Shown here piece by piece: positions 8,173-15,743 of a stretch of DNA of 64,000 nucleotides. Position numbers and translations under genes: made by a program. Within the stretch, counting starts at the first letter, position 1. Each line of letters starts with the position of its first letter. Location: contig JAQUVQ010000002.1 in NCBI GenBank assembly GCA_028693285.1, positions 41,626 to 105,625 of the forward strand, written 5' to 3'. A model generated the notes under the pieces. It saw only the letters and a list, made by a program, of their open reading frames with translations. It was not told the DNA's origin and did no database searches. The DNA is from Smithellaceae bacterium. Lineage in GTDB: Bacteria > Desulfobacterota > Syntrophia > Syntrophales > Smithellaceae.

Positions 8173-8924
8173 GCCGTAATTCTCCGAAGGATATCTTCCA
8201 TCGCCCGGCCAAGCGCCGTATTCGGATGCATCAGACAAAACAGGCCGGAGCTGCCCAGCGCCATCATTTCGTCGGCGTGCGGCAGGACGCCGGCCACGTC
8301 GCAGTTGTATGCCGCCGTCACTTTGGCGGCCAGCGCGTCGCCCGGGAAAGCCGTGGGGACTTTGTTGACGATCAGAAACATTCGGGGAACTTCAAGCTGT
8401 CTCGACACCTCGACGGTCACGGCTGTTCCCTGATAGTCCTGCTGATCGGGGCGCAGCAGAATGAGGAGGGTGTCGGCGACGGCGATCGACATCAGCGTCT
8501 CCTCGTTCAAGCCCGGATGGGTGTCGATGAAAAGATAATCGAGCGCAAATTGTTCAATCGCTTTCTGATAGCCTTCCTTGAGCAGATTGATGTCGTAGCC
8601 GTAATGCAGGACCCGGGCGATGTCACCCGTGCGGATGCTCGACGGAATGAGAAAAAGCTTTTCTTTATCCTCCGCTCCGAGAATCCGGGACACGTCGTAA
8701 ACCGCGCGTCCGATGTCGCATTTGCCCCAGAGAAAATCGTTTAAGGTATGGGGCGCGTCTTTGGGATCGAGGTTGAACAGCACGTGAATGCCGGGAGACT
8801 GGATGTCCGTATCCACGACGCCGACGCGCCGGCCTTTTCGGGCCAGAAGGCAGGCCAGGTTGGCCGTGGTGTTGGTTTTTCCCGTTCCGCCTCGAAAGGA
8901 ATGAATCGCGATAATTTCAGGCAT
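8169..8924 (-). CDS. MinD/ParA-like P-loop ATPase with RGGTGKT Walker A
   Basis: 251 aa SIMIBI-class ATPase. The deviant Walker A is SFRGGTGKTN (residues 9-18). Arg11 stands where ParA/MinD normally have the signature Lys; the P-loop Lys16 is kept. DTDIQSPG and FIDTHPG provide Walker A' and B. Such proteins position complexes on membranes or nucleoids. The ATG at 8924 is preferred because AGAGGA precedes it and homology begins there; the track's TTG at 9017 lies in the upstream repeat. A promoter at 8952-8980 gives it a short leader. It overlaps the next gene by ATGA and is first in the four-gene operon. Confidence 0.85.
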   Translation of the reverse strand: MPEIIAIHSFRGGTGKTNTTANLACLLARKGRRVGVVDTDIQSPGIHVLFNLDPKDAPHTLNDFLWGKCDIGRAVYDVSRILGAEDKEKLFLIPSSIRTGDIARVLHYGYDINLLKEGYQKAIEQFALDYLFIDTHPGLNEETLMSIAVADTLLILLRPDQQDYQGTAVTVEVSRQLEVPRMFLIVNKVPTAFPGDALAAKVTAAYNCDVAGVLPHADEMMALGSSGLFCLMHPNTALGRAMEDILRRITA

Positions 8925-8951
8925 GGCGTCCTCTTTGCCGAAGTCGGCCGC

Positions 8952-8980
8952 AGTATAGAAAAAGCATTGTGCCAAGTCAA
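8952..8980 (-). promoter_or_regulatory. Sigma70-type promoter of the MinD-like operon
   Basis: Minus strand TTGACT (8980-8975), 17-bp spacer, TATACT (8957-8952). It lies just downstream of repeat copy 2, about 20 nt of leader before the ATG at 8924. Confidence 0.7.
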
Positions 8981-8981
8981 G

Positions 8982-9169
8982 GATATCATGTTTCAAAAAG
9001 TTCCTCCGGACGGCCAAGGGATCGGTTTGCTCGGCGAGGATCGTCAGAAGCCGGATCTTCGGGCGGCGGCCGTCGCATCGTCAGTATTGCGGCTGATCCG
9101 TTGGGCTCTTTTGACGGAGGCGCACGATAGGCAATTTATTTCGGCCTGTCAACCCGATCCGGGAGCATC
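8982..9169 (-). repeat. 187-bp direct repeat, copy 2 (promoter plus leader)
   Basis: Second copy of the repeat at 3270-3456, same orientation. It keeps the promoter, the leader and the GGAGG...TTGAAAC segment, but here this does not open the downstream gene. The copy ends within a few bases of the stop codon of the gene at 9172. Confidence 0.9.
9124..9152 (-). promoter_or_regulatory. Sigma70-type promoter, repeat copy 2
   Basis: Minus strand TTGACA (9152-9147), 17-bp spacer, TATCGT (9129-9124). The -10 is one base weaker than in copy 1. It stands ~170 bp upstream of the second promoter of the MinD-like gene. Confidence 0.7.
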
Positions 9170-9171
9170 GG

Positions 9172-11379
9172 TCACTGTATTTCCTCTACGCTCCAGGAAA
9201 CATAGCCGGACATCGGGAAGGATTGAGCGTGCTGCGCTTCGATTCGGACAATGCCGTCCAGACGGCGTGGAATGCCCAGGCGCAATACGCCGGCGGGGGT
9301 TTTCCAGTCGCTGATGCGGATGAATTTTCCGTCGCGCAGATCCTGGGCCAGACTGGGGCTGAACGCACCCACTTCCTGTGTGGTCGCGGCGCCGAACTCG
9401 CGGTTCAGCCGCGTTCGTATCCGTTCATACAACTGGTAGGCGTTGTCCAGTTCTCCCACCTGGTTCAGATCAATGATGACGGCGGTCCGCTCCAGCTTCT
9501 TCATCTGCTCGGTCAGCACCAGCCTCTGGCGCTGGGAAACATCGTCAAACCAGACGGTTTCAAAAACGAGATTCCGCCCTTCGCGGGTTCCCCCCTTGAT
9601 GTTTCTTTTTTCCAGGCCCGCCAAAGCCCGGTCCATGGGCATGCCGGGGCTGAGATCAGCCAGCGACCGGATGGGCGGCTGGACGTCCGGCGCAATTTCC
9701 GGCGGAGCAGGGGCGGCCTTCGCCGCTTCCGCGGGCGGGGCCTCTGCGGGCGCCGCCTTTACGGGCGCCGCCGGCCGGTCAAAGCTGAAGGTCCAGGTCA
9801 GGGCAATCCGGGTATCCGCGCTCTCGTCCGAGTTCTGAGGTTTGCGGTAGCCGTAATCCGCTTCCAGGCGAAGTTGATGCCGTTTGTAGGCATATTCACA
9901 GGCGGCGTTGAGGCCGTGGGTCAGATTGTCCACCAGTCCGGTCTGGCGATCCTGATTCAGATGCCGGTAGCTCAGGCTGAAACTCAGGGGGCCCCGGCTC
10001 AGTAAGGAGGAAAAATTCAATCCCAGATCATCGGAGTTCTGGCCGGTCTGGCGCAAAATGCTGTAAACGATTCCGGCGTTGGCCCGGCCTGAAAAACCGG
10101 CCAGCGCCAGACCATGCCCCAAATCAAATCCGTATTGCTGGGTGCGGTTGTCGGCGGATATGCCGTAGACCACATGGGTATCCTGAATATTGGCCGAAAG
10201 ACGGGATGTCCAGCCGGCCGGCAGCGGACTGGTCAGATTGGCGGAAAGCGCATGGATGATGGTCTTGGCCGGGTCGGATTCGGCCTGCTGACGGTAGGCG
10301 TCCAGGCCGGCATTGACGCCCCTGACCCAGGGATTGGGCACGGCGCCGCTCACGCCCAGGCCGCAGACGTACGTATCCGTGGTGACCGCCGAACCGATGC
10401 CGTCGCGATAGTATTGACCCCGGCCGGTAATCGAATAGTTCAAGGCGGATTGCCACCCGGCGCGGGCGTCTATGGTGCGCCGCCCGGCGCTGACGACGCC
10501 CCCGCGGGGAATATAGGCTTTGTCGTATTCTTCATAGCGCAGGCTGTAGGTCAGGGGAATTTTACCGCGTCCCTGAAACTGGGCAAACGCGCCCAGCCCT
10601 TCATCCTTGAAGGATTCGCCGTTTTGGGCGTTGTCCCCCCGAAGATAATTCAGCTCGGCATCCAGCGACAACTGCTGGGCCAGAAAATTGAAATTGTGAT
10701 TGACGGCCAGCCCGGTCACATACTGGCGCAAATCGGGAGTGCCGGATTGCGGCGCCTGATCGTTGTAGGCAAAATTCAACGACGCTCTTGTCCGGCTCCA
10801 GTTCATCATCCAGGAGGCCCCGCCAAAAAGATTGTCCGCCAGACGGTTGTCGAAAAAATCCCGGGACGCGCCGCCGCCCTGGAGCAGCAGGGAGTTTTGC
10901 GCTCCCAAAAACTGGCCGGGCTGCAGCTCAAGCTGGGCGCCCTTGAGCGAACGCTGAAGAACGCGGGGGGTTTGAAAGCCGTGAAAGTCGCCCAGGTCCA
11001 TCCGGTAGGGAACGGGCGCTTCTCCATTTTCCTGGTTGATGTTGAAGCGCTCCAGGATCACGCCGTACTGGGGGGAGCGGTAGGGCGATCCGCTGATGGC
11101 GCCGGACGCGTAGCCTTTGATGGTATTGTAGGGGTTTTGAATGTTTTGAAACCGGATATTGAGATCGTTGTAAGGCCTCCAGCCTTCCTGAAGGTAGGCG
11201 CCGTCCGGCCCGTGGGAATTGTAGTAGTCCAGGTGCATGCTGTTCTGGCCGGAAACGGACCAGCCGGGAAAAATGGCCTGGACGTCAACGGCAAAAGCCG
11301 CCCCGGGCGGGCTGCACAGCATCAGGCCCAGCAGAAAACAGATGATTTTTGATTTCCGGAAGATGGATCCGCTAATCAA
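9172..11379 (-). CDS. Outer-membrane beta-barrel with C-terminal periplasmic domain (cassette 1, protein F)
   Basis: 735 aa exported protein. The hydrophobic IICFLLGLMLCSPPGAAFA is a signal peptide. Residues ~30-530 alternate like membrane beta strands (many Tyr/Asn/Arg) and hold LGDFHGF...LKGAQLEL near 128. An Ala/Pro-rich linker and a ~160 aa domain from ~573 (DLSPGMPMDRALAGL) follow; its start recalls BamE/SmpA folds (inference). It is paralogous throughout with the 742 aa protein at 21195. The start is TTG at 11379, overlapping the upstream TAG with GGAGGT ~11 nt before; no ATG alternative keeps the signal peptide. Last gene of cassette 1; no terminator before the repeat promoter at 9124. 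Function unknown; possibly a pore or assembly platform. Confidence 0.8.
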   Translation of the reverse strand: MISGSIFRKSKIICFLLGLMLCSPPGAAFAVDVQAIFPGWSVSGQNSMHLDYYNSHGPDGAYLQEGWRPYNDLNIRFQNIQNPYNTIKGYASGAISGSPYRSPQYGVILERFNINQENGEAPVPYRMDLGDFHGFQTPRVLQRSLKGAQLELQPGQFLGAQNSLLLQGGGASRDFFDNRLADNLFGGASWMMNWSRTRASLNFAYNDQAPQSGTPDLRQYVTGLAVNHNFNFLAQQLSLDAELNYLRGDNAQNGESFKDEGLGAFAQFQGRGKIPLTYSLRYEEYDKAYIPRGGVVSAGRRTIDARAGWQSALNYSITGRGQYYRDGIGSAVTTDTYVCGLGVSGAVPNPWVRGVNAGLDAYRQQAESDPAKTIIHALSANLTSPLPAGWTSRLSANIQDTHVVYGISADNRTQQYGFDLGHGLALAGFSGRANAGIVYSILRQTGQNSDDLGLNFSSLLSRGPLSFSLSYRHLNQDRQTGLVDNLTHGLNAACEYAYKRHQLRLEADYGYRKPQNSDESADTRIALTWTFSFDRPAAPVKAAPAEAPPAEAAKAAPAPPEIAPDVQPPIRSLADLSPGMPMDRALAGLEKRNIKGGTREGRNLVFETVWFDDVSQRQRLVLTEQMKKLERTAVIIDLNQVGELDNAYQLYERIRTRLNREFGAATTQEVGAFSPSLAQDLRDGKFIRISDWKTPAGVLRLGIPRRLDGIVRIEAQHAQSFPMSGYVSWSVEEIQ

Positions 11380-11866
11380 TTTTTTCCACGACCTCCATCA
11401 CCATTTCATTGGTGCCCGGCGCGGAAATGAATCCCTGCTTCGGATCGTTGAACTCCGCGCGTGTTTCCAGAATGACCGACACGTTGCTGACCCGCAGATG
11501 CCCGCCTTGCGGATCGGGAACAATCGTTTGATTCAACATGGAAGCGCTGTGGCTGTTGAGAACTTTCAGCCGGGCGTCTTTGGCGGTTTCGGTGTTCATG
11601 GCGTCCGTCAGGCGCTGCTGATCGTAGAAGTTCCCGGAAACGAGTTTTTTGAAGTCCGGACTGTTCCAGGATGCGGCAATCTCCTGAGCGGCGCGGGCCA
11701 GAGTTCCCGAAGGCAGCGGCTGCGACGGTTCCACCGGCTTTGCGCCGGGCGGCAGTTTTGCCGTTGCATGGGCCTTGCTGCGGATGGGAGACCATTGCCT
11801 CATTTCCTGGGCCTGTCCGGGCAGGGCGATCAGCAAAAGGATGAAGACCATTAAGTATTTTTTCAT
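11372..11866 (-). CDS. Exported NTF2-like protein (cassette 1, protein E)
   Basis: 164 aa with signal peptide MKKYLMVFILLLIALPGQAQ. The mature part (~55-164) has the spacing of an NTF2/SnoaL-like domain: an early helix with GNFYDQQRLTDAM, then alternating strands (VSNVSVILETRAEF). It is a paralog of the protein at 23511, sharing FYD, the strand order and a Glu-rich C-terminus. Its start overlaps the previous gene by ATGA with GAGGG before it, and its end overlaps the next gene by 8 nt. NTF2-like domains often bind small hydrophobic ligands or mediate protein contacts. No catalytic residues are evident. Confidence 0.65.
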   Translation of the reverse strand: MKKYLMVFILLLIALPGQAQEMRQWSPIRSKAHATAKLPPGAKPVEPSQPLPSGTLARAAQEIAASWNSPDFKKLVSGNFYDQQRLTDAMNTETAKDARLKVLNSHSASMLNQTIVPDPQGGHLRVSNVSVILETRAEFNDPKQGFISAPGTNEMVMEVVEKID

Positions 11867-12822
11867 GGCAGGGCCCTCACGGATGCGTCGTAAACGGTAA
11901 TGGAATTATAGCGTCCGAAATGACTGTAGGGAACGGGCTGCAATCCGCCGTTCCCCGCCGAAAATGTCACCTGATAGCGGGTTTGGCCGATCAGGATGGT
12001 AAACTGGTTGTTGATGGAGGATGCTTCCACCGCCCGCAGACCGCTGCCGCACATGCCGCTATAGGTGGAAAATCCGGCGCCGGGCGTAATCGGTTCGCCG
12101 CTGATCACGTCAAAGAACACCTTGCTGCCGGCATCCGAACAGGAGGTATGGGGATTCTGAATGCCGATGATCGGCGCTCCGGCGGGATTCTGGTCAATGG
12201 CGCAGCTTGCCGGAAGCGTCTCCAGCCGCAGGAAAATCCAGGTTCCGACATTTCCGTTCAGAGGATAAATCGCCGGCATGCAGGCCACCGGCGGCCCGGG
12301 CGCGGGACCGGGGCCGGGCCCAGGCCCGGGAGACGGTGTTTCCGATACGATATGGAGCGTTCCGTTGCTCATCTGCTGCAATTGCTTCACCGCCGACAGA
12401 GTTTCGGGGTCATTGAGGTTTAGCGAACCTGCGCCTTTTGTCTGAATGGTGACGGCTGTTTTTAAAAGCAGCGCCGGATCGGCCACCTGTGTTCTGTCGA
12501 AAGTATACGTGACTCCGTTGAGAGTAAAATTGTAAAGCGGCTGGGCCGTATTCACGAAGTTGTGGCCGGAGATCACCCGGTTTTCCAGAATTTTGACTGT
12601 CCACGTTCCGGGGCTGAGCTTGCCTTCGGCCGTCATCTGCGCCGCGGGCCGCTGCCGGTCCTGAAGCTGCCGTTTCATCTCGGGGGAAAAGACGGGCTGC
12701 GTGTCCCGACCAAGAACATTTTCCGAGCCGAGTCCCGCCGCCGGCGCTTCGAAAACGGCAAAGCACGGCAAAAGCAAAAGCATCAGCAGCGCCGACGTAA
12801 AAAAAGCACTGCGTCGATTCAT
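11863..12822 (-). CDS. Exported protein with Pro-Gly linker (cassette 1, protein D)
   Basis: 319 aa with signal peptide (SALLMLLLLPCFAVFEAPAA). The N-terminal domain begins NVLGRDTQPVFSPE, a motif conserved in the paralog at 24037 (ILGKDSRPLFPAE). A PGPGPGPGPAPGPP linker at ~165 separates a C-terminal beta-rich domain with four Cys that may form disulfides. Two starts are possible: ATG 12822, which overlaps the upstream TGA, and ATG 12837. I use the former for translational coupling, although AGGTGG is nearer the latter. No known function recognised. The two-domain layout with a stiff linker suggests a periplasm-spanning or surface tether. Confidence 0.65.
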   Translation of the reverse strand: MNRRSAFFTSALLMLLLLPCFAVFEAPAAGLGSENVLGRDTQPVFSPEMKRQLQDRQRPAAQMTAEGKLSPGTWTVKILENRVISGHNFVNTAQPLYNFTLNGVTYTFDRTQVADPALLLKTAVTIQTKGAGSLNLNDPETLSAVKQLQQMSNGTLHIVSETPSPGPGPGPGPAPGPPVACMPAIYPLNGNVGTWIFLRLETLPASCAIDQNPAGAPIIGIQNPHTSCSDAGSKVFFDVISGEPITPGAGFSTYSGMCGSGLRAVEASSINNQFTILIGQTRYQVTFSAGNGGLQPVPYSHFGRYNSITVYDASVRALP

Positions 12823-15743
12823 CAGTTGTTGACCCATTCTTCCACCTGTTTGGCGTCCACATCGGCGCGCATGATCTGTGTGCCGCCCGGTATAAACTGA
12901 CCCTGGCCCGCCGCCGGATGAGCGTAAATCAATTCCACCGTAGCCGTGGCTTCCGTGTCGAAATTTCCCTGAAATCCCTTTACGTCATTAAAACATGCGC
13001 CGTCGCCGCCCACGCGGGTGATCGGACTTTGCGCCTGCTCGAATTTGAGCGATCCGCCCTGATCCAGCCGCCAGCGGCAGTGCATCCGGTCCGGATCGAA
13101 ATGCCCGGTAACGGCGGCGCCCAACTGCGTGGAATCGCCGAACACCATGAGCTGACGGCCTTCATTTTTCAGGCTTTTGAGAATTTTTTTCTGTTCTTTC
13201 TGGGTTGCCCGCTGCTCTTTGATTTCTTTCTTTTCCGCCTCGCGGATCGTATCGCAAACCTCATCCAGGGCAGCATCCGAAAGGTTCCCGTATTCGCCGG
13301 GATACTGAGTGCGCAGCTGCCTGCGGCAGTCCGTTTGCGTGGTCAGGCTTCCCGCGTCCACAAGCGGGATGGTGTCGATCACCCGGCCCGGCACGGTGAC
13401 CGGCATCAGCCGGATGCCTGCCTGAGCAACAACCACGTTGTCGGAGAAAGGCAGCATGGCCACTGTTTTGCCGCCTTTGAGAATTTCCACTTTTTTAACG
13501 GCGGCAACGGCGGACAATCCGGCCGAATAGCCTCCATCCTCGCCCTGAATAAAAGGCGTTCCGGTGCTGCCGCCTTCAAAATGGAAGAGCGCCTGATATT
13601 GATCCATGGCCGCCGGACCGATGACTCTCAGAACATAAGGGGTGAAGCCGCCGGAGGCTTTTCCCCGCGAAAGGATAAGCTGATTGGCCGTCACTTTAAC
13701 TTGATTGGAAGCCAGCATGGCCCCTTTGGCGGTTTCAAACTGTCCGCGCGGGTCCAGATCGATGCCGCCCAACTCGGCGCTGATCCAGGCTTCTCCCGCC
13801 GTTCGTCCCGTCTGGCCGCCGTTTCCGTCCGCCATGGCCACCGCCGGAGTGTCGCTCTTCAAACGCAAAGAAGCCCCGGTAAGAAAACGTTTGATGGTTT
13901 CCGGCGCCAGCTCGTTGCCTTTATCGTCCCGATAGATCGGCAGAGCCGCAAACCGGTTGCCGTCGGGATGATAATTGGGAAAGAACAAATCGACGCCGTC
14001 GCGGGAAGCGGGTCTGCACTTGGCGGCGAGCGTCAACTCCAGGGAGGCGACGCTGGGGACGACATTCAACCGCCGGGACCAGGAAAGCCGGACATCTTCA
14101 TCGCCAGCGTCACCGACCGTCACCTCCACATCCAGTTGAAGAACCGTTCCCATCCTGGTTCCCCCGGGAACGGCGACAACATTTTGCGCCTGCCAGGCAT
14201 TGCCCATTTTTTCAAATTTAGCTTGCGGATTTTTCCACTGGCCGCCTTTCCATTTCACTTTGTACTTGGCCATATCGGCCGGGCCCTGCACCTGCAGCGC
14301 CACCGAATAGCTTCCCCCTGGCGAAACCGCGCCGTCGGCCAGAGCATTATCCAAAACAGCCTGCCAGCGATTGGCGGTGAGCTTGCGGAAGAGAGACCAA
14401 TGCTGACCCAGTTGAATGTTCAAGCGCGCCTCGCCGATGCTGCCCAGCGGCTGCACATCACCGTCCTGGCTGACCGCAAACGGTCCGCCGCCTTCGATGG
14501 CGTAAGTCAGTGCGGTTGGCCATTTCGAGACCGGTTCCAGAACTTCTCTGAAACCGCCCCGGCTGCCGTCGATTTTGACGCTGTCAAACGGCCACGCCCG
14601 CTGCAGAATCAGACGGGGGGCCTTTTTGTCGTTCCTAAAGTACACCCCTTTAAAATCTTCGTTTTCCCTGGCAAAAAGATCATAACCATCCGCTTCGCTG
14701 CGAGTTTTCGTGTAATCCTTGCCGTCCAGATGGAGGCCCTTGACCGCGATCACTTCCACATCAATTTTCTGTTTTTGTTCGCCCTTGTTTTGCGGAATTT
14801 TCCAGTCGCCGGTAATGACCGTTTTGTCGCCGGGATTATGCCAGCGATCGGTGACGTTGAAGTTTTGAATGTTCAGGCGATAACGGGCCGGTTTGGAATT
14901 GTCTATGAGTTCCGTCGCATAATCGAAAACCTGACAATATTGTTTGTTCTGGGGCGTGAATTCCTCCGCCTTGTATTGACCGGTGAGCGTTGCCGTGACT
15001 GCGGCCGGGCCGGGTTGATCAAACCGCACGGCAGCGCCGTTGCCCAGAATTTTTCCTTCGCTTGTGGTCAGACGAAAGCCGATCCGGTCGGACCAGGCGC
15101 GCGGATCAATGTTTTGCTGAACGGAGATGTATTTTTCCTGAGCCGTGCGGATGCATTGGGAACCGGCAAAGGAGCCGTCGTTATTTTTCAAAATTTTGTA
15201 TTCCAGGCAACACTTCTCGACAGGGTGCGACTGGCTGTTGACGCCGATGATCGAAGCGGTTGCGGCCAAAGGAAGATTTCGCGGCAGACGCAGCAGGGCG
15301 GAGGTGAGCTCATCCGTCGCCGCGTTGGCGGAAAAGCCGGACTGGTTGCCTGCACCGGAGAAGCTTAAATACCCCGGATAAAAGGTCCAGGTACCGGGCA
15401 CGGTAGGCGCCGGTTTGATTTCTTCAATTTTTTCCGGCTGACGAAAGCTGAACTTCAGTTTCCGGGGCCTGGGCAGAGATTGGAGTATGACCGACGGATC
15501 GATGGGGCTCTGAGCCAGATCGGCCGGTCCGCGGCTCTGCCGGTAGCGGCTTCGGGCGGCGGCCAGGCGCTTGCGGGCGGCAGCCAGGTTACGATCGACA
15601 AACTCCTGCGGCGACTCTTCTTTTACCTGGGCGGGGGCCTGATTCTGCTGGGCCAAAGAGCGCGGCGGCATCATCAGCGCGCCTGACCCGATAATCAACA
15701 TTAAAGCAATTAATATTTTGATATTGACAGATAATTGCTTCAT
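12822..15743 (-). CDS. Large exported Ig-like repeat protein (cassette 1, protein C)
   Basis: 973 aa with signal peptide (ILIALMLIIGSGALMMPPRSLAQ). After a basic helical stretch (LAAARKRLAAARSRYRQS) the protein is strongly beta-rich. Two related segments, QGPADMAKYKVKW near 489 and IGPAAMDQYQAL near 711, point to Ig-like repeats of a few hundred residues. A Lys/Glu-rich helical piece near 840 precedes a C-terminal domain with conserved Cys. The paralog at 24913 has the same repeats. The start ATG 15743 overlaps the upstream stop as ATGA with AAGGTGG before it. Ig-like arrays of this kind form adhesins, fibres or stalks. I do not recognise a specific family. Confidence 0.65.
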   Translation of the reverse strand: MKQLSVNIKILIALMLIIGSGALMMPPRSLAQQNQAPAQVKEESPQEFVDRNLAAARKRLAAARSRYRQSRGPADLAQSPIDPSVILQSLPRPRKLKFSFRQPEKIEEIKPAPTVPGTWTFYPGYLSFSGAGNQSGFSANAATDELTSALLRLPRNLPLAATASIIGVNSQSHPVEKCCLEYKILKNNDGSFAGSQCIRTAQEKYISVQQNIDPRAWSDRIGFRLTTSEGKILGNGAAVRFDQPGPAAVTATLTGQYKAEEFTPQNKQYCQVFDYATELIDNSKPARYRLNIQNFNVTDRWHNPGDKTVITGDWKIPQNKGEQKQKIDVEVIAVKGLHLDGKDYTKTRSEADGYDLFARENEDFKGVYFRNDKKAPRLILQRAWPFDSVKIDGSRGGFREVLEPVSKWPTALTYAIEGGGPFAVSQDGDVQPLGSIGEARLNIQLGQHWSLFRKLTANRWQAVLDNALADGAVSPGGSYSVALQVQGPADMAKYKVKWKGGQWKNPQAKFEKMGNAWQAQNVVAVPGGTRMGTVLQLDVEVTVGDAGDEDVRLSWSRRLNVVPSVASLELTLAAKCRPASRDGVDLFFPNYHPDGNRFAALPIYRDDKGNELAPETIKRFLTGASLRLKSDTPAVAMADGNGGQTGRTAGEAWISAELGGIDLDPRGQFETAKGAMLASNQVKVTANQLILSRGKASGGFTPYVLRVIGPAAMDQYQALFHFEGGSTGTPFIQGEDGGYSAGLSAVAAVKKVEILKGGKTVAMLPFSDNVVVAQAGIRLMPVTVPGRVIDTIPLVDAGSLTTQTDCRRQLRTQYPGEYGNLSDAALDEVCDTIREAEKKEIKEQRATQKEQKKILKSLKNEGRQLMVFGDSTQLGAAVTGHFDPDRMHCRWRLDQGGSLKFEQAQSPITRVGGDGACFNDVKGFQGNFDTEATATVELIYAHPAAGQGQFIPGGTQIMRADVDAKQVEEWVNN

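Noticed and set aside
3270-9169. Composite transposon flanked by direct repeats
   Set aside because: No transposase or recombinase gene lies between or near the repeats, and the repeats are promoter-leader DNA without terminal inverted repeats.
12918-15368. 816 aa plus-strand ORF opposite the Ig-like protein gene
   Set aside because: It is antisense to a gene with signal peptide, coupling and a paralog. The translation is His/Arg/Gln-rich with no recognisable motif, typical of a GC-rich shadow frame.
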